Shown here: positions 12,361-25,945 of the stretch, one piece after another
Numbering within the stretch: the first letter of the stretch is position 1
Layout: every line of letters starts with the position of its first letter
Assembly (NCBI RefSeq): GCF_019399895.1
Contig: NC_091871.1
Location: forward strand, 3,749,001-3,813,000
Source of the DNA: Cardiocondyla obscurior
Taxonomy: Eukaryota; Arthropoda; Insecta; Hymenoptera; Formicidae
Reading direction: 5' to 3'
Length of the DNA stretch: 64,000 bases
Made by a program: the position numbers and the translations under genes
Notes under the pieces: generated by a model
What the model was told of the DNA's origin: nothing
The model's input: the letters and a program-made list of their open reading frames with translations, nothing else
Databases searched by the model: none

Positions 12361-15300
12361 CCCTGATTTTCGTCACTAGCGGCACGCGACCCTACGAAAT
12401 CGGGAGTCTCCACGTCGTCGTAATTACGGTGATTATCGGCGCGAGCATGCGCGTCCTGATAATCGGTCGAATGAAGAAAGACCTTGGCACGAAAGGCAAG
12501 TCCACATCCGCGCGGTTTGGCATGAGCACATAATAGGCAATAACATGAGAGAGACATTAGATATGCCAAGATTCGGGAATATTTTTTGGGAAACTTCTCG
12601 TCGGAGAAGTCTACTACTAGTCTACTACTACTTTTCTTCTTCTTTTTTTTCTACTCTCTCACTCTATCTCGCTTCCTCTCTATACTGTATCTCTCGGAGA
12701 CGATCGGTTTTCGTTTCTCGTTGGTGAACCGATCCCTCCCTCGTTAATCGATCCGAGTTCGAAAATCTCGATGCTAATATAACAGTAGGTATTTTTAGCA
12801 GTCGTAGCTTTCAGGAAGACTGGACGTGGCGGATTACATTTTTAGCTAGGGAGCATGTGGGACTACGGTACGAATAACTTTGTTAGTACGAACGATGAAG
12901 GCATACAAATCTGCGGAAGCAGAGAATTCGGGACGTTCTCTCGGAAGCAGTTTCTTTTGTCGCCGTCTGCTCCTCCTCCGCCCTATTCCGCTAGCAAAGT
13001 TATGCAGGTAACGAGTGAAATTCGAATACACTCGGCGCGAGCGCGCCGCACGAATTTCAACTAAGCTCGCCGAGCTTATTTCCGATTACTACAGCGCGGC
13101 TCTACATTAGGGAGGAAGAAAAAGAGAGATAAAAAAATGCACGATAGCGGGACGAATAAATTGCCACAGGGATAAGCATTCAAATGTGCACAGAACTGAT
13201 CACGCATTGTGCGCCGTAGCGTAGCGAGCTACAAACAAAAATTCTAGAGTGCCACAATGAGCCCGCACGTATTTCAATAACGATCCAAGTAAAAAAAAAA
13301 AGAAAAAAAAAAGGATTGGACCGGACGAGCAAATTTCGCGACGATGAATGCGCACGGTAACAACGGGTTATTTTTCTTTATCTCCCTTGTTTTCTTCTTT
13401 TCGCGCAACGCCCGCGCCACTGAATTTTTCCCGGTTGGATTTCAATCATCGAACGTAAATATTAAACGACACGGACTTTTATATAACTGGCCGGGTTTAC
13501 GCAACGCCTAGAAGTGCCGCAGATTATTCATTTTCAAATGTCAAAAAGCATTCGGCGTCGAGTGCTAACGAGCGTTGCGCTGCCGCCGAACGAAATTGCA
13601 TCGTCGATTTGACGCCGGGGACGCGGCGTCATTTGTGCGCGATTTCTTAAGAAACGGCCGTAAGAGTATCGGCTCGCCTTGCGTAACGGCGGCATTAGAA
13701 CGGCGTGGCAAAAATTCGGAGATACGGAGACGGTGACTTGGCAAAGAGGGAAGATGAATAATGGCAATCTGCTTTCCGATATTAATGAGCGTTTTACGTC
13801 ACTTACACGACGAAGCGGTCGACCGTGCTAATCCACCAGGTGGCAACGTCTTATCAATGGAATCTTCATTTGATCGTATCGAATCAAAGAAAAGCGCGAG
13901 AATTAATAAATATATACATCTCTCGTGGTTTTTTTTTTTTTAGTTCTACAATCCGTAAAATTATACATTAGTTTTTTTTTTATTATAATAAGAAACATAG
14001 TATTGTTGTATGATTTCTTTGAAGAGTTTTTCTTGGAGTTACTCAGACGATAGAAAAAAACATGGACTAAGAAAAATAATGGATATTCTTGTTAAGTAAG
14101 AGCGCTGTGGCATAATAGCGACCGATCGTCGAATATTAACGAGCGCAAGTTGCGTCCGGCTTGCAGATCTCTTGTATTGTTATCCTCGAGTTCCTTTTTT
14201 TAATCACAATCACCTCAATCGTAGTCATTGACGTTTTGGATGCTCCACTTTCGAACTTGAACGACCTAAATCTTCATATTCAAGATGACTCGAGTGGAAT
14301 GAAGCTAACGATCAATAAAGAAAAGGGCACCCGGCGTCATTTAGAACAAGTATTCTTGCCGAGAATAAAATCGCGCGAAAAAGGGACGGGACAAGGCGTA
14401 AGGAGTGTGGCTATTTGCATTTCGTGCATAATGGTAGTCAATTAATCATCGTTGCAACTTGCCGCCGTCGAATGTCATATCGAAGTCGAAGATAAAAAGG
14501 GCGGAAAGGGAAGGAAAAATATCAGATTGAAATTAAGCGAGCGTAGAGAGTAATTAAGAAGCGCGTGTCGCGGTCGGGTCGATCCTCGCGTTTCGCGATT
14601 TGGCGAAGAGAAGATTCACGGCAAAAAATTCTGATCCGATTGACGCAACTTTCTGTAATTTCACGACGTGTGAAAGAGACGATAAAGCGAGACGAGGACT
14701 GGAAGAACGATAACAACAACTTGCACTTGGTTAATAGGGACGTGACATTATTGGTACGCGGATTTATCGGAATTTCGGATCTTCTATTCCTCCGATATTA
14801 AGGGAAGCGACAGATGGTCAGCCGATAAGAGCGAGGAAAATCCAACGCGACAGAGCGAGGGAGCGCCAAGGGCGATTAAAGGGAGTTAGGAGCGGGTGAA
14901 GGTAGATAGGCCGAGACGCGTCACATCGCGCCGATCGATCCCGTTATAACGCGGTTCTGCATTCCGCGGAATACGGTCGTACGAATGCGGCCGGGCTTAT
15001 GCGAAGGAACAAAAGGAACGCGAGAAGTGCGCGGGAAGAAGAAGCTGGGAGAAAAAAAAAAAAAAAAAGAACGAGAAAGTGTGCGGTCAACTATGTCGAT
15101 GGCATCTTTTATAGGTGCGGGATCGCACGAGGATGGATTCCTCTCGACAATGAACGGACCCCGCCAATGGGGTCATAAATCTTGCGCCTCGTGAACCCCG
15201 CGAGGGAAATCCTCTTAAAGAATAAACCGACGTTTACACAGTCGAGGGGCAGTTGTCGTTGCCAAGAAAATTGGAAAAATATCCCGCGAAGGGGTGAGGC

Positions 15301-18300
15301 GGCTACCGGAGGGTCGGACCGAGATAACGGCAAGTTAAATAAGTTCCGGAAAGATCGTCCGGCGAATTATGAAAAATGCATAGGCACTTTCGCCGTGAGT
15401 CGGCCGTGCAATATGTAGCTCGTTACCGTCGAAACTCCATGACGCGCCTGTCTCTTGTTCCGACGCGTAAAAATGAAATTTCTGGTAAAATTACTACGGA
15501 ACAATAGTCCGTTAAATCCCTATTTTCACTTGGGTTACGCCGGCCACTGCTCGATTCCGCGTTACGAGCGCGCGAGACAGCGAAGTAATTAAAATATGCG
15601 AGAATATAAAAAGGAGAAATTAATTTATTTCGTCGGCGAAGAAAAAAAAAAGAAAAAAAAACTGGGTAAAAGTAAATAGGAATGCAATCGCGTTAATGAG
15701 CGAATTTTAAAACGAGTTTACGACGCGTGCACCCGAGAGTAGTCGCCTGCTGCAACGTAGAATTAAACGTTTTAATGGAAAGGTAAAGAGATAAGTTTGC
15801 CGAGGTGAATGAAGAAAGGTCGCCCTTTGGAAGACCGGAATTCACAGTGGCATTGAATTTTCAAAGCGCCGCCGTATCTCTTCCCATCTCTTCCGCTATC
15901 TATTCTCCGATTGGGGTGGCTGTAAAGCGAGAGGAGATACGAGTCCCAACCTACATAGAAGTGACTTCGTGCAGGAAAAATGTCGCGTAGCCGGTAGCAA
16001 AAATTCACAAGCTCAGAATGCTTCTGGGGATGTAAATGCTGCGCGGCGCACGTTATTACTGTAAATAACGCGCATATCCACGTATATTCGCGAGAAAACG
16101 AAAATTTCACGCACTGGAGGTATAGCAATGGAACCGAAGCGCAAAAATAGACTCGTCGTACGTAATAGAACGTCCGGTGTAATAGGCAAATATTAATTTT
16201 GCAAGTACGTACTCGTCGCTGCGAGTCTGCGGGATAAATCGCCCGCTTAAAGCTCCGCTATTATTTCACGTGATTTAGGAACCCTTATTCACCCGCGTGT
16301 AGCTATCAAACGTGCAGAATAACACAATGAAGTTCCATGAATTTTCCCCGACTTGTCGTTTTTTTTTTTTTTTTTTTTTTTCGGTACTACATTAACGTCG
16401 CGGCGCAGCTCCTGTTCTTTACGGCATGGCTCGCCCTTATCCCATTTTCAGGAATTCCGCGTAACTGCGCCCAGTTCTTTTACACGAGAAAAATTATAGA
16501 CGGCCCCGCCCAGCATTCGCGTTGCGATAAACAGCACCTTGCCCTCGTACATCTCAACCCCTTTTCTCTCGACGAAGCGAAATAGCTGACTGCATAGAAT
16601 TCCTTCCAAAACGCCATGATCCGTCGTTCCCTCGACATTTTTCGGAACGCCCAGCGGGACTTCAACCACGACGCGAAAATCGTACGTCTAAAATTGCAAA
16701 TTACAAGAGTAACGAGAATCACGCCGCGCGTCCATATTTCTGAAGACTTCATTTCCCGCGCGTCGCGACAGCCGTGTGTCGTCCCATCTATCCTCGTCGC
16801 GTCGCTAAATTTGCAACGCCCGACGTCACAGGCATCTGCATCTCGTCGCCTCGCCTTTTCTTAATTTTTCAACCGCCGCGCAACTTGCCGTCTCGCGCCG
16901 GCCCGCCATAAATTCACGACGCGCGTGCCCGCATCGTCGGCATCCGCCGTAGTTTTCAACCCCCGACGATTTTGCCACCCCACCGCTCCGCCGTTTCTTC
17001 GTCTAAGTTCTCACGTGGCGAGAATTTCAGTGACCGGCCGTGCGGATAAGTTTATTTCCGGATAAAACTTGAACGATGGCCGGGCGCCTCCGGTTCTCCA
17101 AGCGATCGATCCGTAAAACTCGTTTTCCCCATAACGCGACGCGACGTTTTCTTTCACTTTCCATTTTCGCCGTTAATTTCACCGAACGGCTGGCTGCAGA
17201 TTTCCCCGCGAATTAAGATCTACAGTCGGCTAAAATTTACCCTATTCCTCATCCCTTCCTCTCACTCCTTCGCGGGTTTCCGTTCGTAAAACTGTCGAAT
17301 ATTTTTCACCACCTCTCCTACGGGGAACATTTTTCTTTTCACGGTTGCCTTATTTCCACTCTTGTTTCGTTGGTTTCTTTATCGAGGAGATGCGCCACTG
17401 AACGTATACAAGCGGTAATGCGGTTAGCGATTCAAGTTTCACTGCGAGGTAAAATCGCAGCGATAACAACAGCGCGGCGGAACGAATTCTAGGATAAATG
17501 TTTGCATACTGCAATACATCAGCAGCCAAGAGCGACGATTAATTACACTCATGATAAACTCGAAAAGCCATTACGCCCTCGGCATTGTGCCCGGCTCGCG
17601 CTGCTCCAAAGGCCATTTAAGAATTACGTGTACGCGGACGCTTATTATCCTTTCTAGGATCCTGGCGTATGCGTCAGTACTTTCGTTTATGAGATTTCAA
17701 AACGCCGTTTGGACAAACAATACCGCCGCAGAGCCAGGACGGTGAGAATTTGCATTCGGCTACGCGGTCTCGCTGCGACCTACTCATAAACAAATATTAA
17801 CCGTTCCTCTCCAAACCGTTTGGTGAGTCAATCCCTCAAGCGAGGACCGAGGTCGCAATTAATCGGCAGCGAAAGGACTAAATACCCGAAATTCGGTGGC
17901 GAGGCACGGCAACCGTATTTCCTCCTCGGGATCGTCGCAACCGATGTGATATCAATCACTCGGATCGGTGCAACCCATTATTTAGCCGCGTCAAATATTT
18001 GCGATATTCCGCGGGTTTTGATGCCAAGCGGACGACCAGAAAGATACGCACGCTACATGCCCGGCCTCGGCGAATTGGCGCGAACCTTTTCTCTGAACGC
18101 GTGACGGGCATCGCAGAATGACTCGATATTGGCAAACTTCCCGGCGTTTTTTATTATTTTTTTTTTTTTATTTTTTACATCTCGTCGATATCTATCTCCC
18201 TCTCTCTCTTTCTCTTTCCTCGAGATCAAACTGGAGTAGCGCCATACCGATGAAGACGATATTGGCAAATAACGTTCTCCGTGGCAGAGCATTAACATTA

Positions 18301-21300
18301 TTACCTGCAATCTATTTTCCCCGAAAGCGCGAGCTCGCCGCATTCGATCGTGACTACTGGCCACGATTCTCGTTTGCATAATTCGCAGGTCAGGGATTAT
18401 GACGCATCGGTCCGAGGGTATTTTATCACGTCCGCGAAATTTAATTACGGGTCCTCGAAAACAAAGGCTAATGCTCGTCAATCATTAAGAAATAAGATAT
18501 TGTTAAATGTAAATTAGGAGCGAGCGATTGTCTAATTACACTCCTTTTCGCGATGCGAATAAAACGTGGGAACAAAAATCGGTGAAATGCATCGCCGCTG
18601 CGATATTATCGACTTGTTGACTCGCAGCGTAATTGTGGAGGAACGAAAGCGACGGAACTCTCGCGACGATATTGCCGACGTTAAACTCGCGTTCGTTCTC
18701 TAGGATTTATCCGTCATGTTTGCGTCGATCAGGATTTAAGGAGGGACGCAAGCAGATAGTCGCCGCGGAACTTGAAGCGCCTTATAAGGTCCTTAAGCTT
18801 CGGCTCCCGAGCAAGTCACTCTCTTTCCGTTCAGTCGTTCTTCTTGGTCGACTCGAATGCAGGCCCGCATTCTCGATTGTAAGTTTCGCGCTTTCGCGCA
18901 AGTCGAATCGGAGTAAAGCTAGCACGGACAGCCGGCGGTAATCGGACGCGCGCTCCGCTCGCCGCGTCGTCGGATCGATTCTGGCGAACATTTCGACGTA
19001 ACTCCCTTTTCGAAATAACGCTCGCGTCTCGGTGGACCAGATACGCGGATGGGGAACACCGTATTCGGAGTAAAGGGCATTCAGATCCGCTCTCAATATC
19101 CGTTCAATTGAGAGAATTGCTCTGCTAACTTTCGCGATGCTACGAACTTTGCAGCGATGTCAGAGTTCCGCTCCAAATCGTGCCGGCATCGGGGAACTCG
19201 CCAAGTGCCCGCGGCTGTCGAACTTTCCTCAATATTCGAATCGCACGTAAACAGATAAATTTTTACAGAACGCCGTGTGCGATTTTAATGCCTCGGTATT
19301 GTATGATCCGTCGCGCTTTACGTTTACGCTTTTCGTCAGATCGCCCATCCGCCACCGCGACGGGCACGCGACCGCGTCGCGCATCGATAAAACAAAGTTC
19401 CTGCCGCTTTTCACCGGCGGGCACGTGTCCCTCTTCCCGATGAAAAATAGCTAAGGGAAATATTGACAGAGTCAAGGCGAATAGTTTGTTGCGAAAGCAA
19501 TAGTGGGCGTTTAAAAAAATATTCCTGGGGACGTCACGCAGAGAGACGAAAAGTGTTACTCGTGCGCAGCAAAGCACATCGTCTGGCGATACTCGCAAAC
19601 GGTTGGCACTAAGCCACCCGGGACAACACGCGAGAAGGTGGATCGTTGCCCGGGAGAAGTCTCAGCGTTTGACTCCGAGCTCACGGATCCGCTCTAATTG
19701 TCACACGCTCGGTATTTAACGTATTCCTTAAACGACAAACAACAACAAGAGTTTACCCCTCGTCGTTGACGCCACGCGAGCTGCTTCAAGCGCCCGGACA
19801 GTTCGCTTAACGCAAATTTAAATATCGGCAAGAATCAACACGTGTCGTGCACGCGCGTCCCTCATCAGATCCTGCGGAGCTAGCTCGTTTAAATAACGAC
19901 AATTTTATGACGCGAGTATTTCGCTTTTGCACCGCGAGCAAATTTATCCTACATCTCGGAGTCACGTCGCGAAGATTTATTCCAGAGCCTGTCATCGAAA
20001 ACGTGAAAAAGCTCCTGCCCTTTTTTTTTTTTTTCGTTTCTCCAGCGTATCGCTGCTGGATGTCACGATTGTTATGCAGCCATCGGGTACTCCGTTTTTT
20101 TTTCTTTTTTTTTTCGTCGCAATTTAACATGCAGCAATCAAACTAACGCAAATGTTATGCACCGTAAAATGCGAAGATAATTCCTCGACTCGACAGATGA
20201 ATAAAAATAATAAATAACAATGCTGGAAACCATTCGCTCGCGTGAAAATTCTAAGAGGGTCGTCTTCGTATTGATCTCAGAGCAATAATGTGATAATAAT
20301 TGTGCGATTTCGAGCAAGAAATAACCCGCCCGGAAAGTAACGGCTCTTCATCGTTCGTACACGTAGAACTTGTATCTCTAGAAATACATATATTACTGTT
20401 ACCACCATTGTAGGAGTCATAAAGAAGAATAGTATCTAGAGAGATATCTTGCGGTTTTAAAAGATTCAGCCTTATCACGGTCGCTTGGACTTACTTGTGC
20501 ATCTTCAGTCTCTTACTTTGAAAGTTACTCGCACGGGGGAAATTCCGGACGAATCGTCAGCTCGTTATTTTTATACCTCTACGTTACATTAAGGTAAGGC
20601 TTTAAAGCTCGAAGCTACACGTTTCTCTCACTGTACTACGTAAGATCTACATTTTTCCTGGTAAAACACTCTACTCCACGTAAGACTTTACGATATTCTC
20701 GATTACGTGTAACCTGCGTACGTGCTCACCTCGCGGAATTGTGGACGTTGCCGGTGCGATCGTGAAACATCTTTTTGTTAGCACGCCTGAAACGTGTCCC
20801 GGCTCTGGCAGGCCGGAGTGAGAAGCTTTTCGATTCCACGCCACCCAGAGGGAAACGATCTTTCCCACGTAAAGGTAAGCGTGAACGCGAATGCTGATAG
20901 CCGGTGCTCCTCACTCCGACCTGTCCGAAAGAAATGGATGCAATCGCGTTTAAAAGTCTGCTCCGAAAAAACGCGCGGCCTGGATATCACTTGAACCTTA
21001 GCAATAATTGTGGAACACTTTTGTCGGATCGCGACGGGGTTTTCAATCGCCGTCGAGCGCAGAGAGCTGGTTGCACCAACATCAATTAACGCGAACCTTA
21101 ACGTTTGCCCTCTGTCTTCTGCGGAATTCCACCGCGTGAGCCTCGCAGCACGTTTCAGTAAGCGCGTGCCCTGATAAAATTGGAGAGAATTTTATATATT
21201 CCCGGCATCGTGCATTTTGGCAATTGCGACTTGTAAATTTTTCAGTCTTCTTAAAAATAAAGCGCACGCGAGATGAGTTGGAAAACACTTCTGTGTTTTT

Positions 21301-24300
21301 TTATTTGCGCTCGCGGAACTCACTTTGGCGTAAGTCTGATTTCGTCGGCATTAATCAAACGTGATCTCCAAATTTATCAAAGGGCTCCTCGCATAAGTGG
21401 GATTATAATCCGGCTGCGGATAACGAATCGCTGACCTGGAGTTAGTTATATCAGATTGTCGGTGCAACTCAGTCCAAGTTGTGGATGGCTCGCATATCCG
21501 TGCGGTTTGGCGACATGCGGGGGAAATGAATCGCTCACCAGCGACGTGTAAAATTGTCTCGGGACAAAGAGCGACAACGATGATCTTCCGCGACGGTCGC
21601 TTCGGCAGGAGAGCCTCTTTTCTTCATTTCTATCAAGTTACCGCGGCGTAAATTCTATTTTTCTAAAGCACGGCCGATTTTTGCCTGGATACGTTCGCGG
21701 CATTATCGCGCCGAAGGGTGTGAAATGGGGGGGAGAACATCGTTGTCGCTGAATGTTGTAGCCGAGAGCGATTTTTTCGTGATTTTCGTCGGGATTCTTA
21801 TCGCCGGCGTTTCGCGCATCGATCTTAGCGGCGACGTGTCAGGTGGGAGAAGATTGCGCCAGCAGAGGTAATCATGCGCCACAATAGAGAAAGTGAGAGA
21901 GAGAGAATGATTTTAAACATTTAATAAGGAACGAAATAATCCACCAGCTTTAGTAAGCTTAGCTTTTCCAATATCCGCGACTATATCCGTGGTCCTTTAA
22001 TTATTTTCTCAAAAAACGCCAACTTCGATAACTGTTTCTCTACTCTGGCGCAATGAGTTAACTCTGCCGATGGACTCTTATCCACGACTTACGCGGAATG
22101 GCGCAGAAAAATGCGAGAGAATAGACGAGCGAGCGACGTATTGAATTAAGTTTACCTTCGTATAAGAAAACGCAAGTAAAAAAAAAAAAAAAAAAAAAGA
22201 AAAAAAAAGTTCGTCTTAAGCAATTTTTACAATTTTCAACGGGAAGCATAAGTGTAAGAGCCGAAATTTCGCCTAGTGGAATTTTTAGACGCTTTTCGTG
22301 TTAACTGAATTCTTGTAGTACACGCTTTGTGCGACTTGAAAGTCTCTCGTAACTTGTCAAGGGGAAGAAAGGAACAATAGAGGAGGGAACGGAGAAGGTA
22401 AACGGCGCGCAATGAAAAAGTGCTAGAAAAGGAACACGAAAAGAAATCAAAAAGCCCAACTTCGTACCCGCCCCGGGCGATGTTTCCTCGTTTCTCTCTG
22501 CGTTCATTTCGGCGCGTCTTTTCGCGGGTGGTTATCCAACGGGGTGTCATTAACGTCGGCAATTAGCGATTAACAGGCACGAGAGTAGGCAGAACGACGG
22601 AAGTAAAAAAAAAAAAAACGCCGAGCGCGAAAAGTAATCGCGGTGAAATCCGAGGGGGTCATTACGTAACTATCGGCCCAGGATAATTGTCCCATTTGTA
22701 TTCGTTAAGCCGGTTTGCACGCATTTTACTCGCGTGAGAAATCAGCTCCGATAGAATATCTATTGTACCGTTGCGTAGTTTATTCTTTACGATTTAACAT
22801 AATTTTAACCGCTGGGTCTACTCAATTCCATTTTCGATAGCGTTAATGGCTGTGAAATAAGCGTTTTCAATGCAAATTTAATCCGGCAAACAAGTCGTCG
22901 ATGTCGCATTCGTACCTGTAACCATTTATCGCGTTTATAATGCAACGTGGCAATCGGCTCCGGATCCCGTGAAACGCATTACGATAATTAATTTAAAGCC
23001 GCCGCTACGGCATCGGATTTAATTTCGCAATATTACAGCGCGAACGAGAAATTAGTCATTTCACAGACGGCTTTCCCGTGGATATCTGCACCGTAATCGG
23101 GGCACGGTATCCCTCCAATTTGCGACAAAAGCTTTGAGACACGGGCTCGCGGGTCGGAGACACGTTACAGAGACAAAAGGCGCGTTTTCGAGGATAAAGC
23201 TGTCGGGTGATTGCATCCGATTGCCGTCCACGCGGTATTACACTCCCCGTCGCGGTGGTTCCGAGATTCGAAATTTTTATTGCGATTCTCGCGTACGCGA
23301 TTGCCAATTTCATCTGTGTTTCCAACTGTTTCGCGGAAACAAATGGAGCGTTTATGGTGATTAGACTCGATCGAATCCGCGCGCGCACGGCTAGATTCCG
23401 ATAAGAATTTTTCCAAGATTCCGTGCTCCGTATTTCCGGTCCTTCTCGTTCGCTTCGGCATTATTATTAATAGCCCGAGATAAATCCGTTGCAGCTCACG
23501 TGCCTCGGGAAAGATTGTGAGGCTTAACCTTCTGTAACCCATTCCCCGATTGTTATCGAGCCACCCTGACTGTATCAGTTATTCGGGAGGCGTCGGTTAT
23601 TTCATAGGTATGTATCAATCGCGCGAAAATAATTGCTAAAACGTTATTTCCCTTCCAATGGGTTATGGAAGGTTGACGTAACGGGACATCTATACATACG
23701 CTTATCTAAAGTGCCCAAAACTGTTGCCCGCTTTTCCCGTTTTGCAAATTATCTCCGAGCTTATTATTTTTTTTTTTTTCCTTTTTCTTTCTAATAAGAA
23801 TTTGGGTAATTATTTATTCGGAAAAGATATTTAATTAAAAATATACAAATATTAAATATTAAAAATATTTAAGAGAGGAAAATGTCGTTCAGCCACATAT
23901 TTCTCCCGGGAATTACGCCGGGTGGATGGGACGGCAACAGTTTTGAGATTACTCTGTGTAATCCTAAGTTTCTCTGAGGCGGATCCTGAGTTACAAGCGT
24001 CCCTGCGTTAAATACGTCGCTGAAATGTTGAAATGTATCGCAAAATGGCCAAGTGTAAATACGGACGGTCAATGTCGTGAATTATTCATACGTTTCCTTC
24101 GATAGTCACTTACGAGAGTGAGGCGCATGCACTGGAAATGCGACAAGACCGACGAAATTGCAACGGAATTGAACAGAGATATGTACTGGGATAAGCGTGA
24201 ATTTTTTTTTTTTTTCTCTGACACTTACAATTACCTTCTCTCACTCTCACCATTTTTCTCTCACTCTTTCTCTACTTGTCTTACTTGTTTCACGCATCGG

Positions 24301-25945
24301 TGATCTCGATAAAGAGAGCGACTTTTCGACGATAACGTTAAATGAGAGAGAGGTAAAAAAGGAAAAAAAAAGAAAAAAAAAAGTATATTCTCTATACTAT
24401 AGTAAGATATATTACTATTCTTAAGCGCTGCGATGCACGAAAAGCTATTCTAATGTGTACCGTTATACTTATCGCTACTTGTACCGCTACTATTACCGCT
24501 AGTATGTACTCTAACGCTAACTACTGTTACTATATTTGCCAGCTACGTGCGAAACTTTTCCGTCTAAACGCATAATACACGTAATACTTCTCGAGAGACA
24601 CGCCCGTGAACACATACGTATACGCGAGCGTATACCACGTGCACACATTCAACGTTCCTCCCTCCGTGTACGCGGAAGGAGGAAACGCAACACGTACACT
24701 TAATAAACGTCAACATCATTGTTTTACGAACTTTCTGTGATAATTATTAACAATCACTAAATACGAGGAGAAATATTAAGTACGGAGCGAAGAGAGTGGA
24801 GAAGCTGAGCGAGGCGAGGCAAAGGCGAAAAGTCACAGCGAAAGGAAAAAGAAAAGGGCTAGACCGGCGCGAAGAAGCACGGGGTGCTCCGAGAAAACGA
24901 AAGGCGTCTTGTTAGGTGATATAAAATTATTGTTCCATAGTTTGTTGTGCGATCGACGATCCGTTGACATGGTTGTACTTGCTCCAATCTTGCGACAAAA
25001 TAAAAAAAAAAAAAAAAGAAAGAAAGAAAGAAGAAAGAACAAAAGCAGAGGAGCGAATGCAACAAATAACGCGACCTCGAGACGTTGCTCGGTTATCACA
25101 AAAATCTAAGCGCATTGTTATTTTGTATGGTCCCATGCGTTTTTTCTAAATGACGACATCGCGACATGAGATATGATGGCGATTAATAAAAATAACTTCA
25201 AGCACACAAAGCTGTTTTTCTTTTTTTTTTTGCGGCGCCTAGTTTTCTTGAACCTTCCAAAAGTTTATCTCTTTCAGGAACTTCTGTCCTTAATCGTGCG
25301 ATCTTTAAACATGCAATCCTCGAGTGTTCTGTTGATAAAAGTAAAATTTATCTAATATATTATCCCTTTAAAATTTATACGTAAAAAATATATTAAGCAT
25401 TTCGCCTCTAATTAATACTTTTATTTCAATTTATTCTATTAATCTATCGGTTTTTAAATTAATTCCTTTTGTCTTTTAGTTTCTTTTCGTAAAATATTAA
25501 TTAAAAAATTTTCCAGCTCTTTAATAAATTTTCTCTACTACACATATAAAGATAGCAAATAAAAAAAAATTAAAAATATTTATAAAGATTTTATAAAAAA
25601 ATAAAACTAATTTCAAACAACATCTGATTGTGAGTAATTAAAGAGATGGATTTTTTGTGCAGCATTATGTGCCGTCTATTCAATATTACAAAGTGCCAGT
25701 AACATATGTAAATATGCTTTTTGAAAAAATATTTCTCTTAGCGATTACAATATTTATGTTTGAAAAATAGAAAAACCCTTCGCTCGAACGAGACGTCGGA
25801 TTATCGAGTTTCTCGCGAAAAATCGACTGTCACGACCATCGCGCGTAAACAAATAAGAACTAAAAAATAAAAAAAATAAAAATAAAAAATAGTAGAGAAG
25901 TATTGGACTGCGGACGACGGTGTCCTGGCGAATGCGCTTTCGCAT
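12361..25945. other. Gene-poor CpG-rich DNA after frequenin
   Basis: Between the frequenin stop and the 3' end of the Myb/SANT-like gene I recognise no gene. The proximal part must hold the frequenin 3' UTR; an AATAAA near 13154 is one possible polyadenylation signal but is not decisive. Open frames up to about 140 codons occur on both strands, but they show no conserved motif or phase-matched splice sites and fit CpG-rich background. Long homopolymers lie at 16359-16381 (T) and 22178-22208 (A). From about 24,450 to 24,540 there is a quasi-repetitive stretch of ACCGCTA/CGCTACT-like words. Confidence 0.55.

Noticed and set aside
12255..12569. 104-codon minus-strand frame
   Set aside because: Antisense shadow of the last frequenin exon.
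23165..23542. 125-codon minus-strand frame
   Set aside because: Stop-poor because of CpG-rich sequence; polar, without motif, and no phase-matched neighbours.
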